From UBA11606 sp039188975 (lineage in GTDB: Bacteria > Actinomycetota > Acidimicrobiia > Acidimicrobiales > Aldehydirespiratoraceae), in NCBI GenBank assembly GCA_039188975.1, contig JBCCYT010000001.1:1-64000 (forward strand): 64,000 nt of DNA, written 5' to 3'. Both the position numbers and the translations under genes were made by a program. This document shows positions 25,806 to 33,304 of the stretch, piece after piece (position 1 is the stretch's first letter; every line of letters begins with the position of its first letter). The notes beneath the pieces are model-generated. The model searched no databases, was not told where the DNA came from, and saw only the letters and a list, made by a program, of their open reading frames with translations.

Positions 25806-26375
25806 TCAACGACCTTGCCTGACGATGTCGCGCCGTTGCGCTCGCGCCGGGGTCAACCAGTCGGCAACCAGTTCGGCGACGTCGCTCGAGAACGACGGTT
25901 GGGTCGCAACGTTGGGCAGCTCGATCGCGACCTCCTCGAGTGAGGAGAGCATCTCGCGCACCGATCCGTAGTCGACCACACTGGCGAGCGACTCGCATGC
26001 CGCTCGCGTGACGTCGATTTCGTCGATGCGGAGCACAGCGGCGGTTCCCGGCACTCGACCGACCGCCTCGGCGAACGCGAGTCCGGCGGTGCGAAAGAGC
26101 AGTGTCACTTGAGCCCACGCGGAACGGGTGGCGGGGGAGACGACATGTCGATGGTGCACCATCACGTTCGCGGTGAGTTCGAGCAGCTCGGCGGTCCACA
26201 TGAGCGACCGTTGGTCGAAGCCGTGATCGATCAGTGACGCGACGAGGGTGCGTGCGACCTCGATGTCGGTGGTGGTGAACCACTGCTTGGGGTTGGGTTC
26301 CGTCGCGTCGAGGATCATCGGCAGGGCTTCTCGAGCCGCCGAGACAAGTGCCTCGATGAGTTCTTCGTCTGCCAC
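25806..26375 (-). CDS. hypothetical protein, mostly alpha-helical
   Basis: A 189-residue soluble protein that I do not recognise. It is rich in helices with regular Leu/Ala/Val spacing (LIEALVSAAREALPMILDA, AELLELTANVMVHHRH, SLASVVDYGSVREMLSSLEE) and has no signal peptide or clear metal site. Start is GTG at 26375 with GGAG about 11 nt upstream. A 5-bp inverted repeat (TTACC-N4-GGTAA) and a TATATT lie just upstream, so it may have its own regulated promoter. The gene is flanked by the transporter ATPase gene (convergent) and the VOC gene (same strand). Confidence 0.7.
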   Translation of the reverse strand: MADEELIEALVSAAREALPMILDATEPNPKQWFTTTDIEVARTLVASLIDHGFDQRSLMWTAELLELTANVMVHHRHVVSPATRSAWAQVTLLFRTAGLAFAEAVGRVPGTAAVLRIDEIDVTRAACESLASVVDYGSVREMLSSLEEVAIELPNVATQPSFSSDVAELVADWLTPARAQRRDIVRQGR

Positions 26376-26395
26376 GACACCCTCTCCGGAGATTG

Positions 26396-26409
26396 TTACC
26401 GGCAGGTAA
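26396..26409. promoter_or_regulatory. inverted repeat TTACC-N4-GGTAA upstream of the unknown 189-residue gene
   Basis: TTACC (26396-26400), GGCA, GGTAA (26405-26409) is an operator-like inverted repeat next to an AT-rich TATATT-like sequence read leftwards. It lies 21 bp upstream of the GTG at 26375. The binding protein is unknown. Confidence 0.4.
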
Positions 26410-26439
26410 TATAGTGTCGTTTTGGCGACAGTGATGAGA

Positions 26440-26790
26440 TTAGAGCGGCTGGTTGAGTTCGACCTCGTTGCCGGACGGATCGGTCAGGAACGCCTGCCGG
26501 CAGATGCCGGAAATCTCACCCGATCGAGTCGGCTCGATGCCGTGGTTCGACAGCTCGACGAGCGCTTCAGCAAGGTCGGCGACCTCCACCGCAAAGTGCT
26601 GCCCGACCGCCTTCGGTGGAGGGAACCCGAGCAGATGAAGCTCGCCGCTATCACCGAGGCGCATCCACGCTCCATCGAAGTCAAACGCCGGCCGCTCGAT
26701 CTCTCGAAAGCCGAGCGCGGTGTAGAACGCAACGCACGCGGGAACGTCAGTCACATTGAGCGAGACATGATGCACCGCTCTCGCGACCAT
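26440..26790 (-). CDS. VOC (glyoxalase/bleomycin resistance/dioxygenase) superfamily protein
   Basis: A 116-residue single-module VOC protein: AVHHVSLNVTDVPACVAFYT at the N-terminus and the C-terminal metal-ligand strand AFLTDPSGNEVELNQ. His8 and the final Glu are in the positions of metal ligands. Such proteins use a divalent metal for isomerisation, ring cleavage or binding; the reaction here is unknown. The ATG overlaps the stop of menG (ATGA), so it is translated from the menG mRNA. Confidence 0.82.
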   Translation of the reverse strand: MVARAVHHVSLNVTDVPACVAFYTALGFREIERPAFDFDGAWMRLGDSGELHLLGFPPPKAVGQHFAVEVADLAEALVELSNHGIEPTRSGEISGICRQAFLTDPSGNEVELNQPL

Positions 26791-27518
26791 CACCCACTCC
26801 TCGTCGCGGTGAAGAGATGGGCGCCGGTGAAGACCTTGCGCTCGACCTCGATGAAGCCAGCCGCCTCCATCTGGGTCCGTAGCTCGGGCCACGGGGGAAG
26901 GTAGGCGACCGACTTCGGGAGGTACGCATAAGCCCGCCCTTCGCTCAACAGGCCACCGATGACCGGCACCACTCGGTTGAAGTAGATGCCGTGCCCGAAA
27001 CGGAGTACTGGATTCTCCGGTGGCGACGCGTCGAGGAACGCGATCCGGCCCCCCGGCCGCACCACCCGTGCGACTTCCTCGAAGAAGCCTTCGAGTTCGA
27101 TGAGGTTCCGGAGCGCGAAGCCACACGTCGCACCATCGACCGACCCGTCAGCCAACGGCATCGCCAAGATGTCGGCGTGGACCAGTGGTGACTCGGTGCG
27201 GGCCGCCGCCAGCATCCCCATCGAGAGATCGAGCCCGACGGCGACCATCCCGTTCCGTTCGATTTCGCGACAGAAGTCGCCGGTCCCGCAAGCCAGATCG
27301 ATCACGACGGACCCAGCCGGAATGCCGAGTTTCCTCATCGACGCCTTGCGCCAGCGAACGTCGAGGCCAAACGACATGATGCGGTTCACCAGGTCATAGC
27401 GCGGCGCGATCGTGTCGAAGAGAGACCGGACTTGACGGCGCTTCTCCTCGCCGCTCGGCAAGTTGTCGGGGTCGACCGTGACACCCTCGTCGAGGATCGG
27501 CGAACCCGAGGCGTTCAC
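26790..27518 (-). CDS. menG: demethylmenaquinone methyltransferase
   Basis: A 242-residue UbiE/MenG-family SAM-dependent methyltransferase that makes the last step of menaquinone synthesis. It shows KRRQVRSLFDTIAPRYDLVN, the SAM-binding VIDLACGTGDF, and the family segment CGFALRNLIELEGFFEEVARV. The GTG at 27518 overlaps the stop of the upstream small membrane protein gene (GTGA). Because menA is present, the quinone methylated is most likely demethylmenaquinone and not a ubiquinone precursor. Confidence 0.92.
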   Translation of the reverse strand: MNASGSPILDEGVTVDPDNLPSGEEKRRQVRSLFDTIAPRYDLVNRIMSFGLDVRWRKASMRKLGIPAGSVVIDLACGTGDFCREIERNGMVAVGLDLSMGMLAAARTESPLVHADILAMPLADGSVDGATCGFALRNLIELEGFFEEVARVVRPGGRIAFLDASPPENPVLRFGHGIYFNRVVPVIGGLLSEGRAYAYLPKSVAYLPPWPELRTQMEAAGFIEVERKVFTGAHLFTATRSG

Positions 27519-27919
27519 TTGAACCAGACCTTCTGGTAGTCGGCGCTCATCGGGTGAAGCAGGAGCGCCACGAGCGCAATGTCGAACATCAGCGAGATGG
27601 GGTTCCAGAACAGTGCGTCGAAGAGGCCGTCGTCGACCAAGATCTGGATCCGGACCAGAAAGGGGGCGAAGGCGGAGACGACACCGAGTTGGTAACCCCA
27701 CTTGCGCTCATTGGCAATGCCGTAGGCGCCTGCCACAAGGCCGATGGTGTTCAGCAACAGGTACAACGCACCGATCAGCGACGAGCCGAACAGCGCGACG
27801 CTGCCCACGCCCAGGAGTCCACCGAACAACAGGGCGAGACCACCCCGGATGTACATGATCACATGGGCGATGTACAGCGTCTGTGGCTGGCGATTGTTGA
27901 TCCAGATCTGCTCGGACAT
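27515..27919 (-). CDS. small integral membrane protein of unknown function
   Basis: A 134-residue protein with about four predicted membrane helices (IMYIRGGLALLFGGLLGVGSVA, LIGALYLLLNTIGLVAGAYGIA, and two in the C-terminal half) and a short N-terminal cytoplasmic segment (MSEQIWINNRQPQTL). No known motif was recognised. It is the first gene of a three-gene unit with menG and the VOC gene, linked by GTGA and ATGA overlaps. A role near menaquinone in the membrane is possible but is inference from linkage only. Confidence 0.78.
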   Translation of the reverse strand: MSEQIWINNRQPQTLYIAHVIMYIRGGLALLFGGLLGVGSVALFGSSLIGALYLLLNTIGLVAGAYGIANERKWGYQLGVVSAFAPFLVRIQILVDDGLFDALFWNPISLMFDIALVALLLHPMSADYQKVWFK

Positions 27920-27966
27920 ACATCCAGTATGGAAGGCCGGGCCGCGCAAACGGCACACGGGCGGGA

Positions 27967-29040
27967 TCAGCGTCGACGGGGTGGCTCGACGAGCTGGCGG
28001 CTGGCGCGGAGCTGGCCGCACGCGGCATCGATCTCGGTGCCGCGCGTGCGGCGAACGGTGGCGTTTGCCCCCCGGTCGTTCAGTGCATCGCGGAATGCGT
28101 ACACCCGGTCGAGGGGTGTTCCTCGGGTGAGGTAGCCCGGCGTCGGGTTGAGCGGGATCAGGTTGATGTGGGCCCGCAGGGAGCGGGCGTAGTCGGCGAG
28201 TTCATCGACATCGGACGGTCGGTCGTTCACACCGTCGATCAGTGCCCATTCAAACGACAGACGCCGATTCGTGGCGTCCAGATATCGCTGGCAGGCTGCG
28301 GCGAGTCGATCGAGCGGATATCGCCGGTTGAGGGGCACGAGCTTCTCGCGGTCCGCGTCGTTTGCCGAATGCAGTGACACGGCCAGATTCACCGGCAGCG
28401 CTTCTTCGGCGAGTCGTTCGATGCCCGGGACGACACCAACGGTGGAGATCGTGATGTGGCGGGCGCCGATGCCGAGGTCGCGGTTGATGCGTTCGACGGC
28501 CGCCCAGGTGCGGTCGTAGTTCGCGAACGGTTCGCCCATTCCCATGAACACGATGTTCGACACTCGGCGAGGCGCTGATTGGCGGCGGGCGCGCACGATC
28601 TGCTCGACGATCTCACCGACCGACAGGTGTCGATCGAACCCGGATTGGCCGGTGGCGCAGAAACTGCAGGCCATCGCACATCCAGCCTGCGATGACACAC
28701 ACACCGTCGTACGGTCGTCGTAGTGCATCAGCACGGTTTCGATCGTGCGGTCGTCGTGGAGCCGCCACAGCCATTTGACCGTGTCGCCGTCGTCGCTGAT
28801 GGACTCGTGTTCGGGGGTGAGCCCCATCGGGAGTTGCTCGGCGAGCTGTGCTCGCAGCTTTTTGGGGACATTGCTGAGGGCTTCGAGATCGTCGCCTCGT
28901 TCGTGGAGCCCATTCCACACCTGGTCGATGCGGTATCGAGGTTCGCCGTCGAGCATCGAGGCGAGCTCATCGCGGGTTGGGTCGTAGCGAAGCACCGGTG
29001 CGTCGCGGCGCGAGCGCCCAGCGATTTGCAGCGTCGTCAT
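27967..29040 (-). CDS. rlmN: dual-specificity RNA methyltransferase RlmN (23S rRNA A2503 / tRNA A37)
   Basis: A 357-residue radical SAM enzyme that methylates C2 of adenine. The [4Fe-4S] motif is CAMACSFC near residue 118, followed by GMGEPFANYD and RHITISTVGVVPGI. The C-terminal methyl-carrying cysteine is in GTEIDAACGQL. The ATG at 29040 overlaps the stop of the shortened mshD gene (ATGA), so the two are coupled. Confidence 0.95.
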   Translation of the reverse strand: MTTLQIAGRSRRDAPVLRYDPTRDELASMLDGEPRYRIDQVWNGLHERGDDLEALSNVPKKLRAQLAEQLPMGLTPEHESISDDGDTVKWLWRLHDDRTIETVLMHYDDRTTVCVSSQAGCAMACSFCATGQSGFDRHLSVGEIVEQIVRARRQSAPRRVSNIVFMGMGEPFANYDRTWAAVERINRDLGIGARHITISTVGVVPGIERLAEEALPVNLAVSLHSANDADREKLVPLNRRYPLDRLAAACQRYLDATNRRLSFEWALIDGVNDRPSDVDELADYARSLRAHINLIPLNPTPGYLTRGTPLDRVYAFRDALNDRGANATVRRTRGTEIDAACGQLRASRQLVEPPRRR

Positions 29041-29729
29041 CGGCGGAGCGCGTAGGCGCGGTCGGTGTGGTGTCGACGGAAGCCGATCGCTTCGTAGGTG
29101 GCGTTGGCGGGTTCGTTGTCGGACTCGACGTACAGCATGCCGTCGGCAAGTCCTTGCTCGGTCAGCCACTCGAGGCCGGCGAGCGTCATGGGTTTTCCGA
29201 GCCCGCGGCCGTGGTGGTCGGGGTCGATCGCGATCACATAGATCTCGCCGAGGTTTGGTTCGACGTCACGATGGATCTTGGTCCAGCAGTACCCGACGAG
29301 CGCATCGGTTTCGGCGTCGTGGAGCAGGCGAAAGCCGTCGGCAGAGAACCAGGGTTCGGCCATCGTGCGTTCGACGGCGGCGTGGGTGAGGCCGCCTTGC
29401 TCCGGGTGCCAGTGAAAGGCGCGATTGTTGACCTGGACGAACGCGTCGAGGTCGTCGAGGGTGAAGGCGCGGGTGGTGAGTCCGCTCGGGGCGGCGGGAA
29501 GGTCACAACGCAGCTGCCACAGATCTCGGTAGGGCGCAAAGCCGAGTCCGGTTGCTGCGTCGTGGGCGGCATCGTCGACCTCTCGGATCCACAGCTGGAC
29601 GTCGCCGTCTTCGGCGGTCGCGAGCGGGCCTTCGATCGCTGCGGTGACGTCAGCGCCGCGTCGATGCTCAGAGACGACGATCGACCAACGAAAGTCGCCG
29701 TCGTTGGGGCCGTCGAGGGTTGCGATCAC
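29037..29729 (-). CDS. mshD: mycothiol synthase-like acetyltransferase with a shortened N-terminal domain
   Basis: A 230-residue protein. The C-terminal GNAT domain is that of MshD, which acetylates Cys-GlcN-Ins in mycothiol synthesis: NNRAFHWHPEQGG, LGEIYVIAIDPDHHGRGLGKPM and YVESDNEPANATYEAIGF. Known MshD proteins have two full GNAT domains and about 300 residues. Here only the last strands of the first domain remain (SIVVSEHRRGADV, then LGFAPYRDLWQLRCD). The GTG at 29729 is chosen because TAGCCT lies 7 nt upstream; an ATG at 29771 would add 14 residues. Function as MshD is likely but not certain. Confidence 0.78.
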   Translation of the reverse strand: MIATLDGPNDGDFRWSIVVSEHRRGADVTAAIEGPLATAEDGDVQLWIREVDDAAHDAATGLGFAPYRDLWQLRCDLPAAPSGLTTRAFTLDDLDAFVQVNNRAFHWHPEQGGLTHAAVERTMAEPWFSADGFRLLHDAETDALVGYCWTKIHRDVEPNLGEIYVIAIDPDHHGRGLGKPMTLAGLEWLTEQGLADGMLYVESDNEPANATYEAIGFRRHHTDRAYALRR

Positions 29730-29736
29730 GACGGTC

Positions 29737-29742
29737 AGGCTA
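29737..29742 (-). promoter_or_regulatory. -10 hexamer TAGCCT for mshD-rlmN (leaderless)
   Basis: TAGCCT read leftwards ends 7 nt before the GTG at 29729. It supports that start over the ATG at 29771, which would lie upstream of the transcript. Confidence 0.45.
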
Positions 29743-29908
29743 GCGACCAGACCCGGTGAGACCCGTGGCATCTCGGACCTGAACCTCGTCTAGGGGCGAT
29801 GGACCACGTTTATCGCCGCAAAATAGGGCACTACGTCACTGTCTCACCACACAGCGTGGATTTGTGGAGAAAAATGCCCACCAGTTGTCACCAGTGTCGA
29901 CAAAGCCT

Positions 29909-29917
29909 TGCTATGGT
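29909..29917 (+). promoter_or_regulatory. extended -10 promoter of the candidate ncRNA
   Basis: TGC-TATGGT is an extended -10 element (TG at 29909-29910, hexamer 29912-29917). TTGTCA at 29885-29890 is a possible -35 with a long 21-bp spacer. Overlapping direct repeats (CACCAGTTGTC / CACCAGTGTC) and TTGTC...GACAA lie just upstream. Predicted transcription start is about 29923. Confidence 0.45.
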
Positions 29918-29920
29918 CAC

Positions 29921-30028
29921 GGACCTGGCTGAGCACCCGCCGCTCGGCCCTGAGGTGACACGAGGGATCCGCCGCCCTGTGTCGCCGGCGGCCACCTCCG
30001 TCACCGGAGGTGGCCGCTTTCCATTTTT
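29921..30028 (+). ncRNA. candidate stand-alone structured RNA, about 105 nt, three hairpins
   Basis: The 317-bp gap between mshD and the next gene contains no plausible protein gene but three consecutive stems. Hairpin 1: GGCTGAGC (29927-29934) with GCTCGGCC (29942-29949), loop ACCCGCC. Hairpin 2: GGTGACAC (29954-29961) with GTGTCGCC (29979-29986), an inner GGG/CCC pair and loop ATCCGCCG. Hairpin 3: the 13-bp terminator stem. Both upper loops carry CCGCC, which could pair with G-rich ribosome sites. The plan of C-rich hairpins plus terminator recalls 6C RNA of actinobacteria, but six-C loops are absent, so I do not assign it. Not SRP RNA: the GGAA/AGCA core is missing. Confidence 0.6.
29988..30028 (+). 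terminator. strong intrinsic terminator of the candidate ncRNA
   Basis: A perfect 13-bp stem GCGGCCACCTCCG (29988-30000) / complement (30005-30017), a TCAC loop and the T-rich tail TTTCCATTTTT (30018-30028). The T-run is on the + strand only, so a rightward transcript ends here although no rightward protein gene lies upstream within 14 kb in this orientation. Confidence 0.85.
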
Positions 30029-30088
30029 GCGTCCGCATCGCCATCAGCGTCGGCGGTAGACCGCCCGGCCGAGACGACGATCGCGAGG

Positions 30089-30280
30089 TCAGTCGAGCGC
30101 GCGAGCAACGTCGCGGAGCCGGCGCTGCGCAGTGACCAAGCTCCGCTCGATCTCGTGGAGGCGCGACACGATGGGATCGTCTGGATCGATCCCTCGTCGT
30201 TCCGCAACGGCGGCCACTCGCTGAGTGAGGTCGCTGACGACGGTGGTGATGGAGGAGAGTTCAGCGGCGTCGGAATCCAT
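30089..30280 (-). CDS. small coiled-coil protein of unknown function
   Basis: A 63-residue soluble protein with two heptad-rich helices around a Gly-Ile-Asp-Pro turn (VVSDLTQRVAAVAERR, then VSRLHEIERSLVTAQRRL). It is probably a dimeric coiled coil. No family was recognised. The ATG at 30280 faces the hisD promoter, so the two genes are divergent with 58 bp between starts. Confidence 0.6.
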   Translation of the reverse strand: MDSDAAELSSITTVVSDLTQRVAAVAERRGIDPDDPIVSRLHEIERSLVTAQRRLRDVARALD

Positions 30281-30326
30281 GCGGCAGTGTGCCCGGAAAT
30301 CAACCGGGACCGGATCCCCGCAGCGG

Positions 30327-30332
30327 TAGCGT
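30327..30332 (+). promoter_or_regulatory. -10 hexamer TAGCGT for hisD (leaderless)
   Basis: TAGCGT ends 6 nt before the GTG at 30339; no ribosome site is present. It would drive the hisDCBHAF operon without a leader, leaving no room for a his attenuator between TSS and start. Confidence 0.55.
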
Positions 30333-30338
30333 GGCGGG

Positions 30339-31628
30339 GTGCTTCGCCGCATCGACCTCCGTGGCTTCGAAGGTGACCTCATCGAGGTCCTTCCCCGGCC
30401 TGCGCCGCCGTCCGGTGGTCCCGTCGATGCGGTGCGAGAGATCCTCGCCGCAGTGGAAGCGCGGGGCGATGCCGCAGTGCGGGAGTACACCCAGCGTTTC
30501 GATTCTGTCGACCTCGAGTCGTTGGTCGTCGACCAGGCCGATCTGGCCGATGCCGTCGATCGCATCGACCCCGCCGTGCGCGATGCCCTGGAGCTGGCGG
30601 CCCGACGGGTTGGGACCTACCACGAAGCGCAGATGCCGTCTGACATCGTGGTGCAGCAGCCAGGCATGTCGATCCGAGGCTTGCACCGACCGGTCGATCG
30701 TGCGGCGTGCTACGTACCCGGCGGTCGAGCCGTGTATCCGTCGACGGTGCTGATGACGGTCGTTCCTGCTCGGGTCGCCGGGGTCGACGAGATCGTCGTG
30801 TGCGTCCCGCCGGGGCCGGACGGAAAGGTTCCCGACGTCGTCTTGGCTGCTGCGTCGATCGCCGGAGCTCACGAGGTCGTGTCGGTGGGCGGCGCCCAGG
30901 CCATCGGCGCAGTGGCGTTTGGGACCGAGTCGGTGAAGCCGGTCGATGTCATCGTTGGTCCCGGGAACGTGTTTGTTGCGCTGGCCAAGCAAGAGGTCGC
31001 AGGACGTGTCGGTGTTCCGTCGTCGTTCGCTGGCCCCTCCGAGGTCGTCGTGGTCGCGGACGGCACCGACCCGGTCGACTACGCCGCCATCGACGTGATT
31101 TTGCAAGCCGAACACGGCCCTGACGGCTTGGCGTGGTTCGTCACCTGGGACGAAGCGGTTGCCGACGCCGTCACCGCATCGATCGAGCGGCTGGTCGCCG
31201 ACGCGCCCCGCCGTGCCGACATCGAGTCGACGCTGTCGTCATCGGGAGTTGTGGTCGTTGCGTCCGGACCGGAGCAGGCCATGGCGGTGTCCAACTTCAT
31301 TGCGCCGGAACACCTCGAACTGCAAACGGCCGACAATGAAGCGCTGATCGCCATGGTGCGCCACGCGGGTGCCGTCTTTGCCGGTTCCCACGCACCAGCC
31401 TCGCTCGGCGACTACGCCGCGGGGCCGAGCCATGTCTTGCCCACCAATGGCACCGCCCGCTTCGCGAGCGCCCTGACGGTCCACGACTTCATGAAGGACC
31501 TCCACGTCGTCACGGTCGAGCCGGAGGGGCTCGATGCGCTCGGCGACGCCGTCGAGACGCTGGCGGGTGCGGAGGGGCTCGATGCCCATGCGGCATCGAT
31601 TCGTTTGCGGCGAGGCGCACGCTCGTGA
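30339..31628 (+). CDS. hisD: histidinol dehydrogenase
   Basis: A 429-residue zinc- and NAD-dependent enzyme for the last two steps of histidine synthesis. It has CYVPGGRAVYPSTVLM, VGGAQAIGAVAFGTESV, DVIVGPGNVFVALAK and the zinc/catalytic segments AGPSEVVVVAD and APEHLELQ. It is the first gene of a six-gene his operon; hisC overlaps its end by GTGA. Confidence 0.95.
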   Translation: MLRRIDLRGFEGDLIEVLPRPAPPSGGPVDAVREILAAVEARGDAAVREYTQRFDSVDLESLVVDQADLADAVDRIDPAVRDALELAARRVGTYHEAQMPSDIVVQQPGMSIRGLHRPVDRAACYVPGGRAVYPSTVLMTVVPARVAGVDEIVVCVPPGPDGKVPDVVLAAASIAGAHEVVSVGGAQAIGAVAFGTESVKPVDVIVGPGNVFVALAKQEVAGRVGVPSSFAGPSEVVVVADGTDPVDYAAIDVILQAEHGPDGLAWFVTWDEAVADAVTASIERLVADAPRRADIESTLSSSGVVVVASGPEQAMAVSNFIAPEHLELQTADNEALIAMVRHAGAVFAGSHAPASLGDYAAGPSHVLPTNGTARFASALTVHDFMKDLHVVTVEPEGLDALGDAVETLAGAEGLDAHAASIRLRRGARS

Positions 31629-32695
31629 GCCGCCCGACACCGCGCGAGTCGGTCGCGCTGATGGCCGGTTACCACTCGCCTCAGATCGACGTCGACGTTC
31701 GCCTCAACACCAACGAGAGCCCAGAGCCCCCGCCGGCCGGCTTCGCCGAGGCGGTCGCGCAGCGTGTGGCATCCATCGACTGGCACCGGTACCCCCAGCG
31801 CGCCGCACGCGAACTGCGCCGGCGTATCGGCTCGACGTACGGCCTCGAACCGGGGCAGGTGTTTGCCGCCAATGGCTCCAACGAGGTTCTCCAGACGCTG
31901 CTGTTGACCTTCGGCGGGCCGGGTCGCTCGGCGGCGATGTTCGAGCCGACCTATGCCCTCCACAGCCACCTGAGCCGCATCACCGGCACGACGGTGCATG
32001 AAGGTGAACGTGGTGAGGACTTCTCGCTCGATCTCGAGGCGGTCGAACGCGTCATCGTCGACCATCGACCCAACATCGTGTTCCTGTGTTCGCCGAACAA
32101 CCCGACCGGTGTTGTCGATCCGGAATCCGCTCTCCGCCACACCCTCGAACTCGTCGCCGCTCACGACGGCCTGCTGTGTGTCGACGAGGCCTACGGCCAG
32201 TTCTCAGACTTCTCCGCCGTGTCGATGCTGGGCGATGACGTGCCGTTGGTCGTCAGCCGTACCTACTCCAAGACGTGGGCCATGGCGGCGGTGCGTCTCG
32301 GGTATCTCCTCGCACCGACCTGGATTGTCGACGAACTCGAAAAGGTCGTGCTGCCGTACCACCTCGATGCGATGACCCAGATCGCCGGGGAAGTTGCGCT
32401 CGACCATCTCGACGCGATGCACGCCAGAGTCGCCCGCCTCGTCGAAGAACGCGGCCGGCTCGTTGCGGGACTGTCCGACCTACCGCTCGATGTCTGGCCG
32501 TCGGGTGCCAACTTCGTGTTGATTCGCCCGCAGACGATGGCTGGCCAAGATCTCTGGCACGCCCTCACCGAGCACTCCGTTCTCGTTCGGAACTGCTCGT
32601 CGTGGCCGCGTCTCGACGGCTGCCTCCGCATCACCATCGGTACGCCCGACGAAGATGATCACCTTCTCGCCGCCCTCTCGGAGATTCTGTCATGA
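31625..32695 (+). CDS. hisC: histidinol-phosphate aminotransferase
   Basis: A 356-residue class II PLP aminotransferase converting imidazole-acetol phosphate to histidinol phosphate. N-terminal LNTNESPEPPPAGF, ANGSNEVLQTLLLTFGG, FLCSPNNPTGVVDPE, LLCVDEAYGQF and the PLP lysine in SRTYSKTWAMAAVRLGY. The GTG start overlaps the hisD stop. Confidence 0.94.
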   Translation: MSRPTPRESVALMAGYHSPQIDVDVRLNTNESPEPPPAGFAEAVAQRVASIDWHRYPQRAARELRRRIGSTYGLEPGQVFAANGSNEVLQTLLLTFGGPGRSAAMFEPTYALHSHLSRITGTTVHEGERGEDFSLDLEAVERVIVDHRPNIVFLCSPNNPTGVVDPESALRHTLELVAAHDGLLCVDEAYGQFSDFSAVSMLGDDVPLVVSRTYSKTWAMAAVRLGYLLAPTWIVDELEKVVLPYHLDAMTQIAGEVALDHLDAMHARVARLVEERGRLVAGLSDLPLDVWPSGANFVLIRPQTMAGQDLWHALTEHSVLVRNCSSWPRLDGCLRITIGTPDEDDHLLAALSEILS

Positions 32696-33282
32696 CCCGT
32701 ACTGCGACCTACCAGCGCAACACCAAAGAGACAGAGATCGACATCGTGCTCGATCTCGACGGATCTGGAACAACCGACATCGAAACGGGCCTACCGTTCT
32801 TCAACCACATGCTCGACCAGCTCGGCCGGCACGGCGGTTTCGATCTGAAAGTCCATGCAGCCGGGGATCTCGACATCGATGCCCACCACACGGTGGAGGA
32901 TGTCGGGATCGCACTCGGCGAGACGTTCCGGCAGGCCTGGGGCGACAAGCGCGGGGTTCGCCGCTTCGCGTCCAACACGGTGCCGCTCGACGAGGCGGCG
33001 GTCGAGATCATCCTCGACCTGTCCGGACGGCCCTACATGCACTACGACGTCGAGTTTCCGGGCGAGAAGATTCTTGGTGATCCGCCGTTTGACCCGCAGC
33101 TGATCGAGGAGTTCTGGCGCGCGTTCGTCATGTCGTCGAGCATCACGCTGCACATCGTCTTGCAGCGAGGCAAGAACACACACCACATCATCGAGGCGAA
33201 TTTCAAGGGCGTCGCACGGGCGCTGCGCGACGCGGTTCGAGTCGAGGGCGAAACACTGCCCTCGACCAAGGGAACGCTCTGA
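32692..33282 (+). CDS. hisB: imidazoleglycerol-phosphate dehydratase
   Basis: A 196-residue monofunctional IGPD. Metal-binding His/Glu motifs: LPFFNHMLDQLGRHGGFDL, DIDAHHTVEDVGIALGE and the C-terminal LQRGKNTHHIIEANFKGVARAL. There is no N-terminal histidinol-phosphatase domain, so a separate HisN enzyme is needed. It overlaps hisC by ATGA. Confidence 0.95.
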   Translation: MTRTATYQRNTKETEIDIVLDLDGSGTTDIETGLPFFNHMLDQLGRHGGFDLKVHAAGDLDIDAHHTVEDVGIALGETFRQAWGDKRGVRRFASNTVPLDEAAVEIILDLSGRPYMHYDVEFPGEKILGDPPFDPQLIEEFWRAFVMSSSITLHIVLQRGKNTHHIIEANFKGVARALRDAVRVEGETLPSTKGTL

Positions 33283-33304
33283 GCAACGCGGACGGGATGA
33301 CACG

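Noticed and set aside
29921..30028. SRP (4.5S) RNA
   Set aside because: The conserved GGAA/AGCA internal loop core of SRP RNA is not present.
29799..30059. Rightward 86-codon frame in the mshD-hisD gap, with a CHQC-like pair of cysteines
   Set aside because: It crosses the three RNA stems and the terminator, has an Arg-rich low-complexity end and no ribosome site. The stem structure explains the region better.
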